Source of the DNA: Bradyrhizobium sp. Tv2a-2
Lineage (GTDB): Bacteria; Pseudomonadota; Alphaproteobacteria; Rhizobiales; Xanthobacteraceae
Length of the DNA stretch: 64,000 nt
Assembly (NCBI RefSeq): GCF_000472425.1
Contig: NZ_AXAI01000004.1
Location: 248,001-312,000, forward strand
Direction: 5' to 3'
The translations under genes and the position numbers were made by a program. The notes under the pieces were generated by a model. The model did no database searches, was not told the origin of the DNA, and worked only from the letters and a program-made list of their open reading frames with translations. This document shows positions 8,788 to 17,781 of the stretch, one piece after another; position 1 is the stretch's first letter; the number at the start of each line of letters is the position of its first letter.

Positions 8788-11082
8788 TCAGGCCGCAACG
8801 ACCGTCGGTGCGGCGTCGGTCGGATCGGACGGCTGTACCGGCTTGCTCAGCATCGTCACCTCGGAAAAACCCACTGCCTTCAGCTGCTCGCACATCAGAT
8901 GGCGCGCATCCTCCTCCATCGCGGCATCCGGCACCACGACGGCGCGGGCCTCGGCGGTGAGCAGCTCCGCGGGCAGATCCGAGGCAAGGCCGGCATTAAG
9001 CAGCACGTGGTCGTAGACCCGCAGCAGCGCATCGATGGCGAGCGATAGCCGCGGCGACTGCAGGAGGCCGCGGTCGAATCCCGGACGCCCGGCGCTGACC
9101 AGCTGCACGCGCGACAGCCGATCGCGGGTGATCACCTGCGAGAAGGACGCCTCGCCTTGCACCAATTCAGCAATGCCCGGCGCGACTGGATCGACCGAGA
9201 CGGCCTGGATCGCGGGCGAGGACGCCTCGAGGTCGACAACGGCCACGCGCGCCCTCAACGCAAGGCGCCGCGCCAGCGTCAGCGCGGTCAGCGTGATGGC
9301 GTTGCCGCCGGCGGTGCCGAGCACGGTGATCTTGCGCGCGGCTGCGTCCGCGCGGTGCAGCTTCTCGGCCAGCTGATCGATTTCGCTGAGGTTTTCGGCG
9401 GTCCCCTCCAGGGTCTCCGTTACGACCGCGTCGATCGGCGGGCTCAGCGGAGGCGCCGCCTCCTCCAGGACAGCCAATGTGGGCTCGACCCGAGGCACCG
9501 CAGCCGGCATCGACGCGGCAACGGCGGCATCCGCAATCTCAGGCGCAGTCGCCGCAGGCATTGCCGCGCCAAGCGCAGCCATCGCGCGCGGCGCGGTCAT
9601 GCGCAGGAGCTCGCCCGTGACGACCAGGCCGGTGCTCAGGAGCAGCGTCGCCAGCGTAGCAATCAGAACGACCGGCAGCTTCTTCGGATAGGCCGGGGTG
9701 TTGGAGACGATGGCTCGGGAAATGATGCGGCCGTCGGGGGGCGCTGCATCGATGCTCTCGCGCGTATTCGCCTCGCGATATTTGGCGAGATAGGATTCGA
9801 GCAAATCGCGTTGTGCCTTGGCCTCACGCTCCAGGGCACGCAGCTGGACGTCCTGGCCGTTGGTCGAGGAGGCCTGCTTCTTCAACTGATCAAGGCTCGC
9901 GGTCAGACTCTCGACGCGGCCGCCGGCGATGCGCGCGTCATTTTCCAGCGAGCGCGACAGCTTGGCGGCCTCGTCGCGGATCTGCTGGTCGAGATCGGCG
10001 AGTTGCGCCTTGAGCTCCTTGATGCGGGGATGGTTGTCGAGCAGGGTCGAGGACTGCTCGGCAAGCTGCGCCCGCAGCGTGACCCGCTGCTCGGAGAGCC
10101 TGCGGATCAGCTCGGAATTGAGCACTTCCGAAGCTTCGATCGGCTTGCCGCTCTGGATCATCTCGCGGATCAGCCGTGCCTTGGCCTCGGCGTCGGACTT
10201 CAGCGCACGCGCATTGTTCAATTGGGTGTTGAGCTCGCCGAGTTGCTGGTTCGACAGCGTGGTGTTGTTGGTGCCGACGAACAGGCTCGACCTGGAGCGG
10301 AAATCCTCCACTTTCGCCTCGTCCTCGGCGACCTTCTGGCGCAGATTGTCTATCTCGCCCGACAGCCACTGGCTTGCCGACTTCGCCTGCTCCCGCCGCG
10401 AATTCTGCTGCAGCACGAGGTAACCGTCGGCGATCGAGTTGGCGACGCGCGCGGCAAGATCCGGATCGCGCGACTGGAATTCAACGACGATGACGCGCGA
10501 CTTGTCTACGGCGTAGGCCGTCAACCGGTCGAAATAGGCGTCCAGCACCCGCTCCTCCGGCGTCATCGTGAACGGGTCGCGTCCGATCCCGAACAGCGCC
10601 AGCAGCGACTTCAACGGCGACAGGCCGTGCAGCACCGGATCGAATTCCGGCAGCTCGGCAAGCCTGTTCTTCTTGATGATCTCGCGGGCAAGGTCGCGCG
10701 ACAGCACGAGCTGAACCTGGCTCGTCACCGCCTCGGCATCGACGGTCGCCCGCTCCTCGTTGCGCTCGCCATTGGGACGCAGGAATACGTTCTCGCGGCC
10801 GTCGATCAGGATGCGCGCTTCTGACTTGTAGCGGGGCGTGATGAGATTGACCGACGCGACCGAAAGCACAGCGGCCAACAGGGTCGGCAGGACGATCCAT
10901 CGCCGATTGCGTGCGATCGCCTCGCGCAACGCGCGCAGATCGATGTCGGCGGCCTCAGCGCCGGGGTGGGCGGCGGAGTGGACGGAGACGGCAGGTCTCG
11001 CGATCGCGGCCTGTACGGGCTTTGCGGCGACCTCGACGGCCTCAGCCTTGTCCCCGCCCCTACGCCAGAACGCCAAATGCAT
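8788..11082 (-). CDS. Wzc-like exopolysaccharide chain-length/transport protein with degenerate kinase domain
   Basis: 764 residues. A cytoplasmic N-terminus is followed by the Wzz domain (DLRALREAIARNRRWIVLPTLLAAVLSVASVNLI, first membrane helix), a long periplasmic coiled-coil GNVR region, and a second helix (LPVVLIATLATLLLSTGLVVTGELL). The C-terminal ATPase-like domain starts near residue 580. Active BY-kinases have GxxGxGKS/T; here the loop is GTAGGNAIT (about 589-597), with Asn for the lysine. VAVVDLE is kept near 614-619, but there is no C-terminal tyrosine cluster. It probably sets polymer length and helps export without kinase activity. The ATG at 11080-11082 has GGGAG six bases upstream. 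Confidence 0.88.
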   Translation of the reverse strand: MHLAFWRRGGDKAEAVEVAAKPVQAAIARPAVSVHSAAHPGAEAADIDLRALREAIARNRRWIVLPTLLAAVLSVASVNLITPRYKSEARILIDGRENVFLRPNGERNEERATVDAEAVTSQVQLVLSRDLAREIIKKNRLAELPEFDPVLHGLSPLKSLLALFGIGRDPFTMTPEERVLDAYFDRLTAYAVDKSRVIVVEFQSRDPDLAARVANSIADGYLVLQQNSRREQAKSASQWLSGEIDNLRQKVAEDEAKVEDFRSRSSLFVGTNNTTLSNQQLGELNTQLNNARALKSDAEAKARLIREMIQSGKPIEASEVLNSELIRRLSEQRVTLRAQLAEQSSTLLDNHPRIKELKAQLADLDQQIRDEAAKLSRSLENDARIAGGRVESLTASLDQLKKQASSTNGQDVQLRALEREAKAQRDLLESYLAKYREANTRESIDAAPPDGRIISRAIVSNTPAYPKKLPVVLIATLATLLLSTGLVVTGELLRMTAPRAMAALGAAMPAATAPEIADAAVAASMPAAVPRVEPTLAVLEEAAPPLSPPIDAVVTETLEGTAENLSEIDQLAEKLHRADAAARKITVLGTAGGNAITLTALTLARRLALRARVAVVDLEASSPAIQAVSVDPVAPGIAELVQGEASFSQVITRDRLSRVQLVSAGRPGFDRGLLQSPRLSLAIDALLRVYDHVLLNAGLASDLPAELLTAEARAVVVPDAAMEEDARHLMCEQLKAVGFSEVTMLSKPVQPSDPTDAAPTVVAA

Positions 11083-11357
11083 TGCAAACTCCCGCGAACG
11101 CCACGACTCCACCCAAACTTCGCCTGATTACACTCCATTAAGGTTGAGGCTGGGTTAAGCCCGGACGGGCCCTTGCGCGCTTTGCGGCCAGAGATGACTA
11201 TGGGGACGCTTGCCATTATGCTTTGTTAACCACGAAAGTCCTTAATCCGAATCGAGATTTTGCCTTGGTAATCCTGCCTTGGGTGGCGCCATGCGAGGCC
11301 TGCGCGCCGCCATCTGCCACATGATCGCTGTACCCACGCGCGCAAGCCGGTTCTGAT

Positions 11358-12509
11358 ATGCCCCCGCCCGCCGATCAGCCGCTTCGCATCCTCCATGCCG
11401 TGCGCCCGCCGGTCGGCGGCATTTTTCGTCATATCCTCGACCTCGCCAACGGGCAGGCCGATCGCGGACACCAGGTCGGCATCATCGCCGACAGCCTCAC
11501 CGGCGGCGAGCGCGCCGACACAGCATTCGCCGAAATCGCACCGCGCTTGAAGCTCGGGGTGCACCGGCTTCCAATCCGCCGCGAACCATGGCCGAGCGAT
11601 TTCTGGGTCTGGTCTCAGTTCATGCGCATGATCCGTGCCATCAAGCCGGATGTGCTGCATGGGCACGGCGCCAAGGCCGGCGCCTATATCCGCCTGAGGT
11701 CGCGCTCGCGACGGGTGATCCGGGTCTACACACCCCATGGCGGCTCGCTGCACTATGCGTCCGACACGTTCAAGGGCCAGTTCTATGGCCGCCTCGAACG
11801 CCGGCTGATGGATGCCACCGAGCTTTTCCTTTTCGAAAGCAAGTTTGCCCGCGACACCTATCAGCGCATGATCGGCACACCGCAGCAGGGCGTGGTGCGT
11901 TGGGTCTTCAACGGCGTCACGGCCGACGAATTCGATCCCGTCCCCAAGGCCGATGATGCCACGGATATCGTTTATGTCGGCGAATTCAGGCGCATCAAGG
12001 GTGCCGATCTCCTGATCGAAGCGCTTGCCCGTTTGCATGCCGGCGGCAACAAGCTGACGCTGACGCTTGCCGGGGATGGCGAAGAAATGCCGGCGCTGAG
12101 AGCACAAATAGAACGGCTCGGTCTTTCCAACTCGATACGCTTCATCGGCCATGTGAAAGCGCGCTACGGCTTCTCCAAGGGCCGGCTCCTGGTCGTGCCC
12201 TCGCGCGGCGATTCCATGCCGTATGTGGTGATCGAGGCGGGTGCCGCGGGTATCCCGATGGTTGCCGCAGATGTCGGCGGGATTCCCGAAATCTTCGGGC
12301 CCCGGGCGGAGTCGCTGTTCGCCTCGAGCTCGGTCGACGCAATGGCCGGCGCCATTCAAGCCGCCCTTGCCGATCCCGCCGCAGCGCAGGTACGCGCCAA
12401 GACGCTGCGCGAGCGCATCTTCCTGCATTTCTCGCAAAACGCGATGGTCGATGGCGTGCTTGCCGGCTACCAGGACGCTTTCGCCGCGCTCGCAGCGCAA
12501 GCGAAATAG
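11358..12509 (+). CDS. Glycosyltransferase family 4 protein
   Basis: 383 residues with a GT-B fold. The N-terminal half has ILHAVRPPVGGIFRHILDLANG and DVLHGHGAKAGAYIRL. The C-terminal donor-binding half has IVYVGEFRRIKGADLLIEALARL, LTLAGDGEEMPALRAQIERLGL, IRFIGHV and VVPSRGDSMPYVVIEAGAAGIPMVAADVGGIPEIFG, the EX7E-type signature of GT4. It adds a sugar to the lipid-linked exopolysaccharide repeat at the cytoplasmic face; the sugar is unknown. It is divergent from the Wzc-like gene across 275 bp and leads the initiation and polymerase genes. Confidence 0.92.
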   Translation: MPPPADQPLRILHAVRPPVGGIFRHILDLANGQADRGHQVGIIADSLTGGERADTAFAEIAPRLKLGVHRLPIRREPWPSDFWVWSQFMRMIRAIKPDVLHGHGAKAGAYIRLRSRSRRVIRVYTPHGGSLHYASDTFKGQFYGRLERRLMDATELFLFESKFARDTYQRMIGTPQQGVVRWVFNGVTADEFDPVPKADDATDIVYVGEFRRIKGADLLIEALARLHAGGNKLTLTLAGDGEEMPALRAQIERLGLSNSIRFIGHVKARYGFSKGRLLVVPSRGDSMPYVVIEAGAAGIPMVAADVGGIPEIFGPRAESLFASSSVDAMAGAIQAALADPAAAQVRAKTLRERIFLHFSQNAMVDGVLAGYQDAFAALAAQAK

Positions 12510-12604
12510 TTCATTTACCCTTATTTACCAAGCTAACAGTTTCTTCCGATTTGTCCGCTAAGCCCGACTTCGGGGGCATACCGCAACTGCGCGCGAGGAG
12601 TTAT

Positions 12605-14185
12605 GTGGCGCGCAATAACGGGACGTGGACGACAGTGGAACAGATCAACGCACGCTCGATGGTGGATGCCGCGGCTTCCGCGGCAGCAACGATGACGTCC
12701 GGCCGCCCGCAGGTTGAACGGCGGCGACGGCTCTCGCCGGCCGCACTCGCAGTCACCAACCAGAAAGTGGCCCGCGCCTATTCGCCGATTGTAATTGCTG
12801 GCGCAGTCCGTCTCGCCGATTTCCTGGTGCTCAGCGCCGTCGGCATCGCGGTCTATTTCGCCTATGTGGTTCCTCTCGACGGCTTCGTCTGGGAATATAT
12901 CGCGGCGATCTTCGGCATGACCTTAGCCGCGGTGATCTGTTTCCAGGCCGCCGACATCTACGATATCCAGGTGTTTCGCGGTCACCTTGGCCAGATGACA
13001 CGGATGCTCTCGTCCTGGGCGTTCGTGTTCCTGCTCTTTATCGGCGTGTCCTTCTTCGCCAAGGTGGGCGGCGAGTTCTCCCGGCTGTGGCTTTCCGCCT
13101 TCTTCTTTCTCGGCCTTGCTGCGCTGGTCTGCGAGCGCCTCGTCGTGCGCACCCTGGTGCGCCGCTGGGCCCGCGAAGGCCGGCTCGACCGCCGCACCGT
13201 GATCGTCGGCGCCGACGAGAACGGCGAGCGGCTGGTCGAGGCGCTCGGCGAGCAGGACGACACAGACATTCATGTGCTCGGCGTGTTTGACGACCGCAAT
13301 GACGATCGCGCGATGGACACCTGCGCCGGCAGTCCCAAGCTCGGCAAGATCAACGACATCGTCGAATTCGCCCGCCGCACCCGCGTCGACCTCGTGCTGT
13401 TCGCACTGCCGATCTCGGCGGAGACGCGCATCCTCGAAATGCTGAAGAAGTTGTGGGTGCTGCCGGTCGACATCCGCCTCTCCGCCCACACCAACAAGCT
13501 GCGCTTCCGCCCCCGCTCTTATTCCTATCTCGGCGAGGTGCCGACGCTTGACGTGTTCGAGGCGCCGATCACCGATTGGGACCTGGTGATGAAATGGCTT
13601 TTCGACCACATCGTCGGGGGGGTCGTGCTGCTCGCCGCACTGCCGGTCATGGCGCTGGTCGCGCTTGCCATCAAACTCGACAGTCCGGGTCCGGTGCTGT
13701 TCCGCCAGAAACGCTTCGGTTTCAACAATGAGCGTATCGACGTCTTCAAGTTCCGCTCGCTCTACCACCACCAGGCTGATCCGACCGCCTCCAAGGTCGT
13801 GACCAAGAACGATCCGCGCGTCACCTGCGTCGGCCGCTTCATCCGCAAGACCAGCCTTGACGAGCTGCCGCAGCTTTTCAACGTGGTCTTCAAGAGCAAT
13901 CTCTCGCTGGTCGGTCCGCGCCCCCATGCGGTGCTGGGCAAGCTGCAAAGCCAGCTGTTCGACGAGGCCGTCGACGGCTATTTCGCCCGCCACCGCGTCA
14001 AGCCCGGCATCACCGGCTGGGCCCAGATCAACGGCTGGCGCGGCGAGATAGACAATGAGGAAAAAATCCAGAAGCGCGTCGAGTTCGATCTCTATTATAT
14101 CGAGAATTGGTCGGCGCTGTTCGACGCCTACATCCTACTCAAGACGCCGATCGCGCTGATGACCAAGAACGAGAATGCGTATTGA
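12605..14185 (+). CDS. Undecaprenyl-phosphate glucose phosphotransferase
   Basis: About 526 residues. A region of membrane helices ([32 protein letters not shown] onward) is followed by a CoA_binding_3 domain ([22 protein letters not shown]). The C-terminal sugar-transferase domain shows [58 protein letters not shown] and [18 protein letters not shown]. It transfers hexose-1-phosphate to undecaprenyl phosphate, the first committed step. The start is uncertain: a GTG at 12605 follows GAGGAG by four bases; a GTG at 12635 or ATG at 12659 are alternatives. The GT4 gene lies 95 bp upstream. Confidence 0.93.
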   Translation: MARNNGTWTTVEQINARSMVDAAASAAATMTSGRPQVERRRRLSPAALAVTNQKVARAYSPIVIAGAVRLADFLVLSAVGIAVYFAYVVPLDGFVWEYIAAIFGMTLAAVICFQAADIYDIQVFRGHLGQMTRMLSSWAFVFLLFIGVSFFAKVGGEFSRLWLSAFFFLGLAALVCERLVVRTLVRRWAREGRLDRRTVIVGADENGERLVEALGEQDDTDIHVLGVFDDRNDDRAMDTCAGSPKLGKINDIVEFARRTRVDLVLFALPISAETRILEMLKKLWVLPVDIRLSAHTNKLRFRPRSYSYLGEVPTLDVFEAPITDWDLVMKWLFDHIVGGVVLLAALPVMALVALAIKLDSPGPVLFRQKRFGFNNERIDVFKFRSLYHHQADPTASKVVTKNDPRVTCVGRFIRKTSLDELPQLFNVVFKSNLSLVGPRPHAVLGKLQSQLFDEAVDGYFARHRVKPGITGWAQINGWRGEIDNEEKIQKRVEFDLYYIENWSALFDAYILLKTPIALMTKNENAY

Positions 14186-14278
14186 GGTTTTCCCCCGACG
14201 TCATCGCCGGTCTGACTGGGCATGACGTAGCGGCAGTGGCGTAAGCGTCGCGTATGCGTTGAGCAGGTACAGCGTTTG

Positions 14279-15538
14279 ATGGCGTATGCCACAACATCAG
14301 ACTTTTCCGAAGCCGCGGCAGCGCCCGTCACGCTTGCTCTGCAGCGCGCGCTGGTCTGGCTGATAGGCGCATCCGTCGCCATCGTCTTCATCGAACCGAG
14401 CCCGTATGAGATCATGACGCTCACGGCGGCCGCATTGTTCTTCGCGACGGGCTTACGGCTGCGGCTGGTGTTCATGCCGCTGATCCTGCTGCTGGTGCTG
14501 CTCAACATCGGCTACAGCATCGGCGCGATTCCGCTCTACGCGCAATCCGACGTGTTCAGCTGGATCATGACCTCCTGGTACATGGGGATTACCGTGGTCT
14601 TGCTTGCCATGGTGCTGAGTGAGGACACGCTTGCCCGCCTCGACATGCTGCGCCGGGGGCTTATCGTCGGCGCCATGATCGCGTCGCTGGCCGCAATCGG
14701 CGGCTACTTCAACCTGGTGCCCGGCGGGCATGACCTGCTGACGCTGTATGACCGCGCGCGTGGCACGTTCAAGGATCCGAACGTTTTGGGCGCCTTCCTG
14801 ATCCTGCCGGCGTTGTTCGCGCTGCAGAGCGTTGTCACCGAGCGCTTCGCCAAGGCGTTTTGCAATGCAATTGCGTTCGGCATCATATCGCTCGCCATTC
14901 TGCTCGCATTCTCGCGCGCCGCCTGGGGCGGCCTGATCCTGACCGCGGCATTCATGTTGACGCTGATGGTCCTGACCGGCAAATCGCGCGCCGAGCGCTC
15001 GCGCATCATCGTCATCACGATGGTTGCTGTCCTCATCGGCGTGCTCCTGATCGCGGTGCTGTTGTCCTTCGACTCGATTTCGGAGATGTTCCGCCAGCGC
15101 GCGAGCTTCGACCAGAGCTATGACGAAGGCCGCTTCGGGCGCTTCGGCCGCCACATCCTCGGCGCCGACATGGCGCTCGACCTTCCCTTCGGCATCGGCC
15201 CCTTGCAGTTCCACCATTACTTCCCGGAAGACACCCACAACTCCTATCTCAATGCCTTCATGTCGGGCGGCTGGCTCTCCGGCATCTGCTATCCCGCGCT
15301 GATCTTCACGACTGTCATTCTCGGATTCAGCCATCTCTTCGTTCGCGTACCCTGGCAGCGCGCTTACCTCGCGATGTTTTCCGCCTTTCTTGGCACCGTC
15401 GGCGAGAGCTTCGTGATCGACACCGACCACTGGCGGCATTTCTGGATGATGCTGGGTGCGATGTGGGGCATGATCGCAGCCGCGCAGCGCCATAAGACCG
15501 TTGCGCCGCCGGTTGCTGCAGTGCAGACGCAAACCTGA
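14279..15538 (+). CDS. Wzy/O-antigen ligase-family polymerase
   Basis: 419 residues, about ten to twelve hydrophobic helices. DRARGTFKDPNVLGAFLILPALFAL at mid-protein and ILAFSRAAWGGLILTAAFML are typical of the O-antigen ligase/polymerase superfamily. A large periplasmic loop follows (SISEMFRQRASFDQSYDEGRFGRFGRH to FPEDTHNSYLNAFMSGGWLSG), holding the charged and His residues that usually mediate chain transfer. In this locus it most likely polymerises the lipid-linked repeat. It follows the initiating transferase by 93 bp on the same strand. No flippase gene follows it. Confidence 0.88.
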   Translation: MAYATTSDFSEAAAAPVTLALQRALVWLIGASVAIVFIEPSPYEIMTLTAAALFFATGLRLRLVFMPLILLLVLLNIGYSIGAIPLYAQSDVFSWIMTSWYMGITVVLLAMVLSEDTLARLDMLRRGLIVGAMIASLAAIGGYFNLVPGGHDLLTLYDRARGTFKDPNVLGAFLILPALFALQSVVTERFAKAFCNAIAFGIISLAILLAFSRAAWGGLILTAAFMLTLMVLTGKSRAERSRIIVITMVAVLIGVLLIAVLLSFDSISEMFRQRASFDQSYDEGRFGRFGRHILGADMALDLPFGIGPLQFHHYFPEDTHNSYLNAFMSGGWLSGICYPALIFTTVILGFSHLFVRVPWQRAYLAMFSAFLGTVGESFVIDTDHWRHFWMMLGAMWGMIAAAQRHKTVAPPVAAVQTQT

Positions 15539-15576
15539 TATCAGCGCGACTCGACGAAGCTGTTTTGGAGATCGGG

Positions 15577-15864
15577 ATGTGTTACCGCATCATTATTCTG
15601 GCGATCATGCTCGGGCTTGGATTGACTGCGCAGGCTCACGCCTCCTGCGTATGCCGCTGCGTCGACGGCAAGATGCGCGCCCTGTGCAGCAACGCCATCG
15701 ATATCGCCCCGGCATGCCCGGTAGCGGTGTGCGGAATTCCTCCCGCCGCGATCAAACCGATCGAACGGACGCACCTGCCACCGCTCGGTACATTCCATTG
15801 CGAACGGCAACAGGTTCTGAACCCCACAACGCAACAATACGAGTGGCGCAGGATATGCCAGTGA
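15577..15864 (+). CDS. Small Cys-rich secreted protein
   Basis: 95 residues. A signal peptide (CYRIIILAIMLGLGLTAQAHA) is followed by a mature part of about 72 residues with eight cysteines, starting CVCRC, which could form four disulfides. GGAG lies six bases before the ATG at 15577. It is 38 bp downstream of the polymerase gene on the same strand and may be transcribed with the exopolysaccharide genes. I do not recognise a named family; the position suggests a periplasmic or extracellular accessory, without direct evidence. Confidence 0.7.
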   Translation: MCYRIIILAIMLGLGLTAQAHASCVCRCVDGKMRALCSNAIDIAPACPVAVCGIPPAAIKPIERTHLPPLGTFHCERQQVLNPTTQQYEWRRICQ

Positions 15865-15918
15865 GCGACCAGGACCGGACCGGCAAGCACCCGGCCCGCA
15901 TCTCAGGCTCGCGCCAGC

Positions 15919-16443
15919 CTATCGCCGCGGCCGCCCCTTTCTCTTCGGCGCATCCGCCTTGCCCGTCTCGGTCTCAACCAGCCCCTTGAGCGCTTCGGTC
16001 GCCTCCAGACCGGCCTTGTAGCCTTCGCGCGCGAAGCGCAACAACAGTTGCAGCTCGGCATCCGAATAAGTGCTCCACAGCTTCTGCATGGCCTGTTGCA
16101 TCGGCACGTAGAGCCGTCCGATCCGGGCGATGTTTTCCGGCACGGTCGCGATGAAGACCTTGCGCCGGTCGGTCTCGTCGCGCTCGCGGCGCACGAAGCC
16201 CGCTTTCTCGAGCCGATCGACCACGCCGGTGATGGCGCCCGTGGTCAACCCGGTGAGCTCAGCGAGCCGGCCCGCGGTCATCCGCCCCTCGAGATTGAGA
16301 AAATCCATGCAGTCGAGGTCGGAGCCGGAGATTCCCGCGACATTGGCGACGGCCTGACCGAACAGCACGCCCTGCGCCGAGGTCCGTCGCATTGCTTCTT
16401 CCAGTTCCTGCAGCAGCGCCACCCGCGCCTTCGCTCTTGACAA
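15919..16443 (-). CDS. MarR-family transcriptional regulator
   Basis: About 174 residues. The winged helix-turn-helix is visible as LDCMDFLNLEGRMTAGRLAELTGLTTGAITGVVDRLEKAGFVRRERDETDRRKVFI, with the MarR wing motif DRRKV. A basic tail (KADAPKRKGRPRR) follows. There is no ATG near the start; TTG codons at 16447-16449 and 16441-16443 are both possible. The second is chosen because AGGA lies six bases upstream of it. It is divergent from an FAD monooxygenase gene, and the shared 93-bp region holds a strong palindrome, so it probably represses both genes until an aromatic or phenolic ligand binds. Confidence 0.88.
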   Translation of the reverse strand: MSRAKARVALLQELEEAMRRTSAQGVLFGQAVANVAGISGSDLDCMDFLNLEGRMTAGRLAELTGLTTGAITGVVDRLEKAGFVRRERDETDRRKVFIATVPENIARIGRLYVPMQQAMQKLWSTYSDAELQLLLRFAREGYKAGLEATEALKGLVETETGKADAPKRKGRPRR

Positions 16444-16460
16444 GGCCAATCCTATCTCTT

Positions 16461-16499
16461 AGTAGATTAATATCTTAGAATATAAGATATTTAGCTACT
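16461..16499. promoter_or_regulatory. Palindromic operator, probable MarR site
   Basis: ATATCTTA-gaata-TAAGATAT (16470-16490) is a perfect 8-bp-arm inverted repeat. Outer AGTAG and CTACT half-elements extend the symmetry to about 39 bp. It lies in the AT-rich gap between the MarR-type gene and the monooxygenase gene, 18 bp from the regulator start and 38 bp from the enzyme start. The size and AT-rich symmetry fit MarR dimer sites. Confidence 0.7.
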
Positions 16500-16536
16500 G
16501 ACTTTCCTAACATCGACACGGCACAAGGAGCAAGAG

Positions 16537-17781
16537 ATGAGAAATCTTCCCCGCAAGGCCCTGATCATCGGCGCCGGCATCGCCGGCCCCGTCGCAGCCC
16601 TCTTCCTCAAGCGCGCCGGCATCGATGCCGCCGTCTATGAGGCCTGGCCCTACGCCACCGGCATCGGCGGCGGCCTGCAGATCGCGCCGAACGGCATGCA
16701 TGTGCTGGCCGAGCTCGGCCTGGCCGAGGAGATGATCAGCCGCGGCGAGGTCGCGGAATCCTTCGACTTCTATTCGCAGAACGGCGCCCGAATCGGCTCG
16801 ATCAACCGCAACATGAAGGCGCGCTTCGGCCAGCCCGCCGTGAATATGCGCCGCGCCGCCCTGAACGAGGTGCTGGTCGACCGCGCCTGGTGCGAGGGCG
16901 TCGAGCTCTACTTCGAGAAGCGGCTGGCGAAGATCGAGGATCGCGCCGACCGACAGATCGTCGCAACCTTCACCGACGGTTCGACCGCCGAAGGCGATTT
17001 CGTGATTGGCGCCGATGGCGTTCATTCGCTGGTACGACAACATGTCGCGCCGGATGGCCCCAGGCCTTTCGACACCGGCCTCGTCAGCTTTGGTGGCTTC
17101 ATCCGCCGTTCTCTGCTCGAGGACGCCGGCATTGGACCGCGGATCGAGGCGACCTTCGGTAAGGCAGGCTTCTTCGGTTGCGGCTATTGCGGTTCCGACC
17201 CGGACCAGGGCGCGATGTGGTGGAGCACCCAGCCGTCCAACGGCGTCGATGCCGCGACCTTCCGCGCGATGGGCCGCGACCCGCTCAAGCAGCATGTGCG
17301 CGACTTCCACGCCGGCTGGCACGATCCTATTCCAGAGATCATCGATGCGGCCGAGAACATCGTGGTCACAGACACGCTCGACGTCGCGAGCTTGCCGACC
17401 TGGTCGCGCGGGCGCACCGTGCTGATTGGCGACGCGGCGCATGCCACCAGCCCGCATGCCGGCCAGGGCGCCTCGATTGCGCTTGAAGACGCACTGCGGC
17501 TGGTGCGGCGGATCCAGGAGGGCGGCGAGCTGTGCGAGACCTTCGCGCAGTTCGAAGCGGAGCGGCGGCCCCGCGCCGAGCGAGTCGTGGCGATCGCCCG
17601 CCGCAATGGCAACAGCAAGCGCGAGTTCAGCCCGACCGGCGCCTGGATCCGCGATCGGATGATGAAGCTGCTGATCCCCCTGACCTCGAAGGGTATGGAC
17701 TGGATGTACGCCTACAATCCAGCCGAAGCAGTCAGCTCTCCAGCTGGAACGTCAGCCCGGCATTGTCGACAAGCCGCTTGA
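16537..17781 (+). CDS. FAD-dependent aromatic-type monooxygenase
   Basis: 414 residues. KALIIGAGIAGPVAALFLKRAGI is the GxGxxG FAD-binding start. GDFVIGADGVHSLVRQHV is the DG motif, and GRTVLIGDAAHATSPHAGQGASIALEDALRL is the GD motif contacting the ribityl chain. This is the p-hydroxybenzoate-hydroxylase fold; the substrate is unknown. The start ATG follows AAGGAGCAAGAG. The natural end is probably near GMDWMYAYNPAEA; the last residues read through into the convergent gene, which it overlaps by 50 bp, so the C-terminus may have been remade by a rearrangement. It is divergent from a MarR-type regulator. Confidence 0.9.
   Translation: MRNLPRKALIIGAGIAGPVAALFLKRAGIDAAVYEAWPYATGIGGGLQIAPNGMHVLAELGLAEEMISRGEVAESFDFYSQNGARIGSINRNMKARFGQPAVNMRRAALNEVLVDRAWCEGVELYFEKRLAKIEDRADRQIVATFTDGSTAEGDFVIGADGVHSLVRQHVAPDGPRPFDTGLVSFGGFIRRSLLEDAGIGPRIEATFGKAGFFGCGYCGSDPDQGAMWWSTQPSNGVDAATFRAMGRDPLKQHVRDFHAGWHDPIPEIIDAAENIVVTDTLDVASLPTWSRGRTVLIGDAAHATSPHAGQGASIALEDALRLVRRIQEGGELCETFAQFEAERRPRAERVVAIARRNGNSKREFSPTGAWIRDRMMKLLIPLTSKGMDWMYAYNPAEAVSSPAGTSARHCRQAA

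Noticed and set aside
9157..10824. 555-codon plus-strand frame opposite the Wzc-like gene
   Set aside because: Antisense shadow of a confidently assigned gene; the composition is that of mirrored GC-rich codons.
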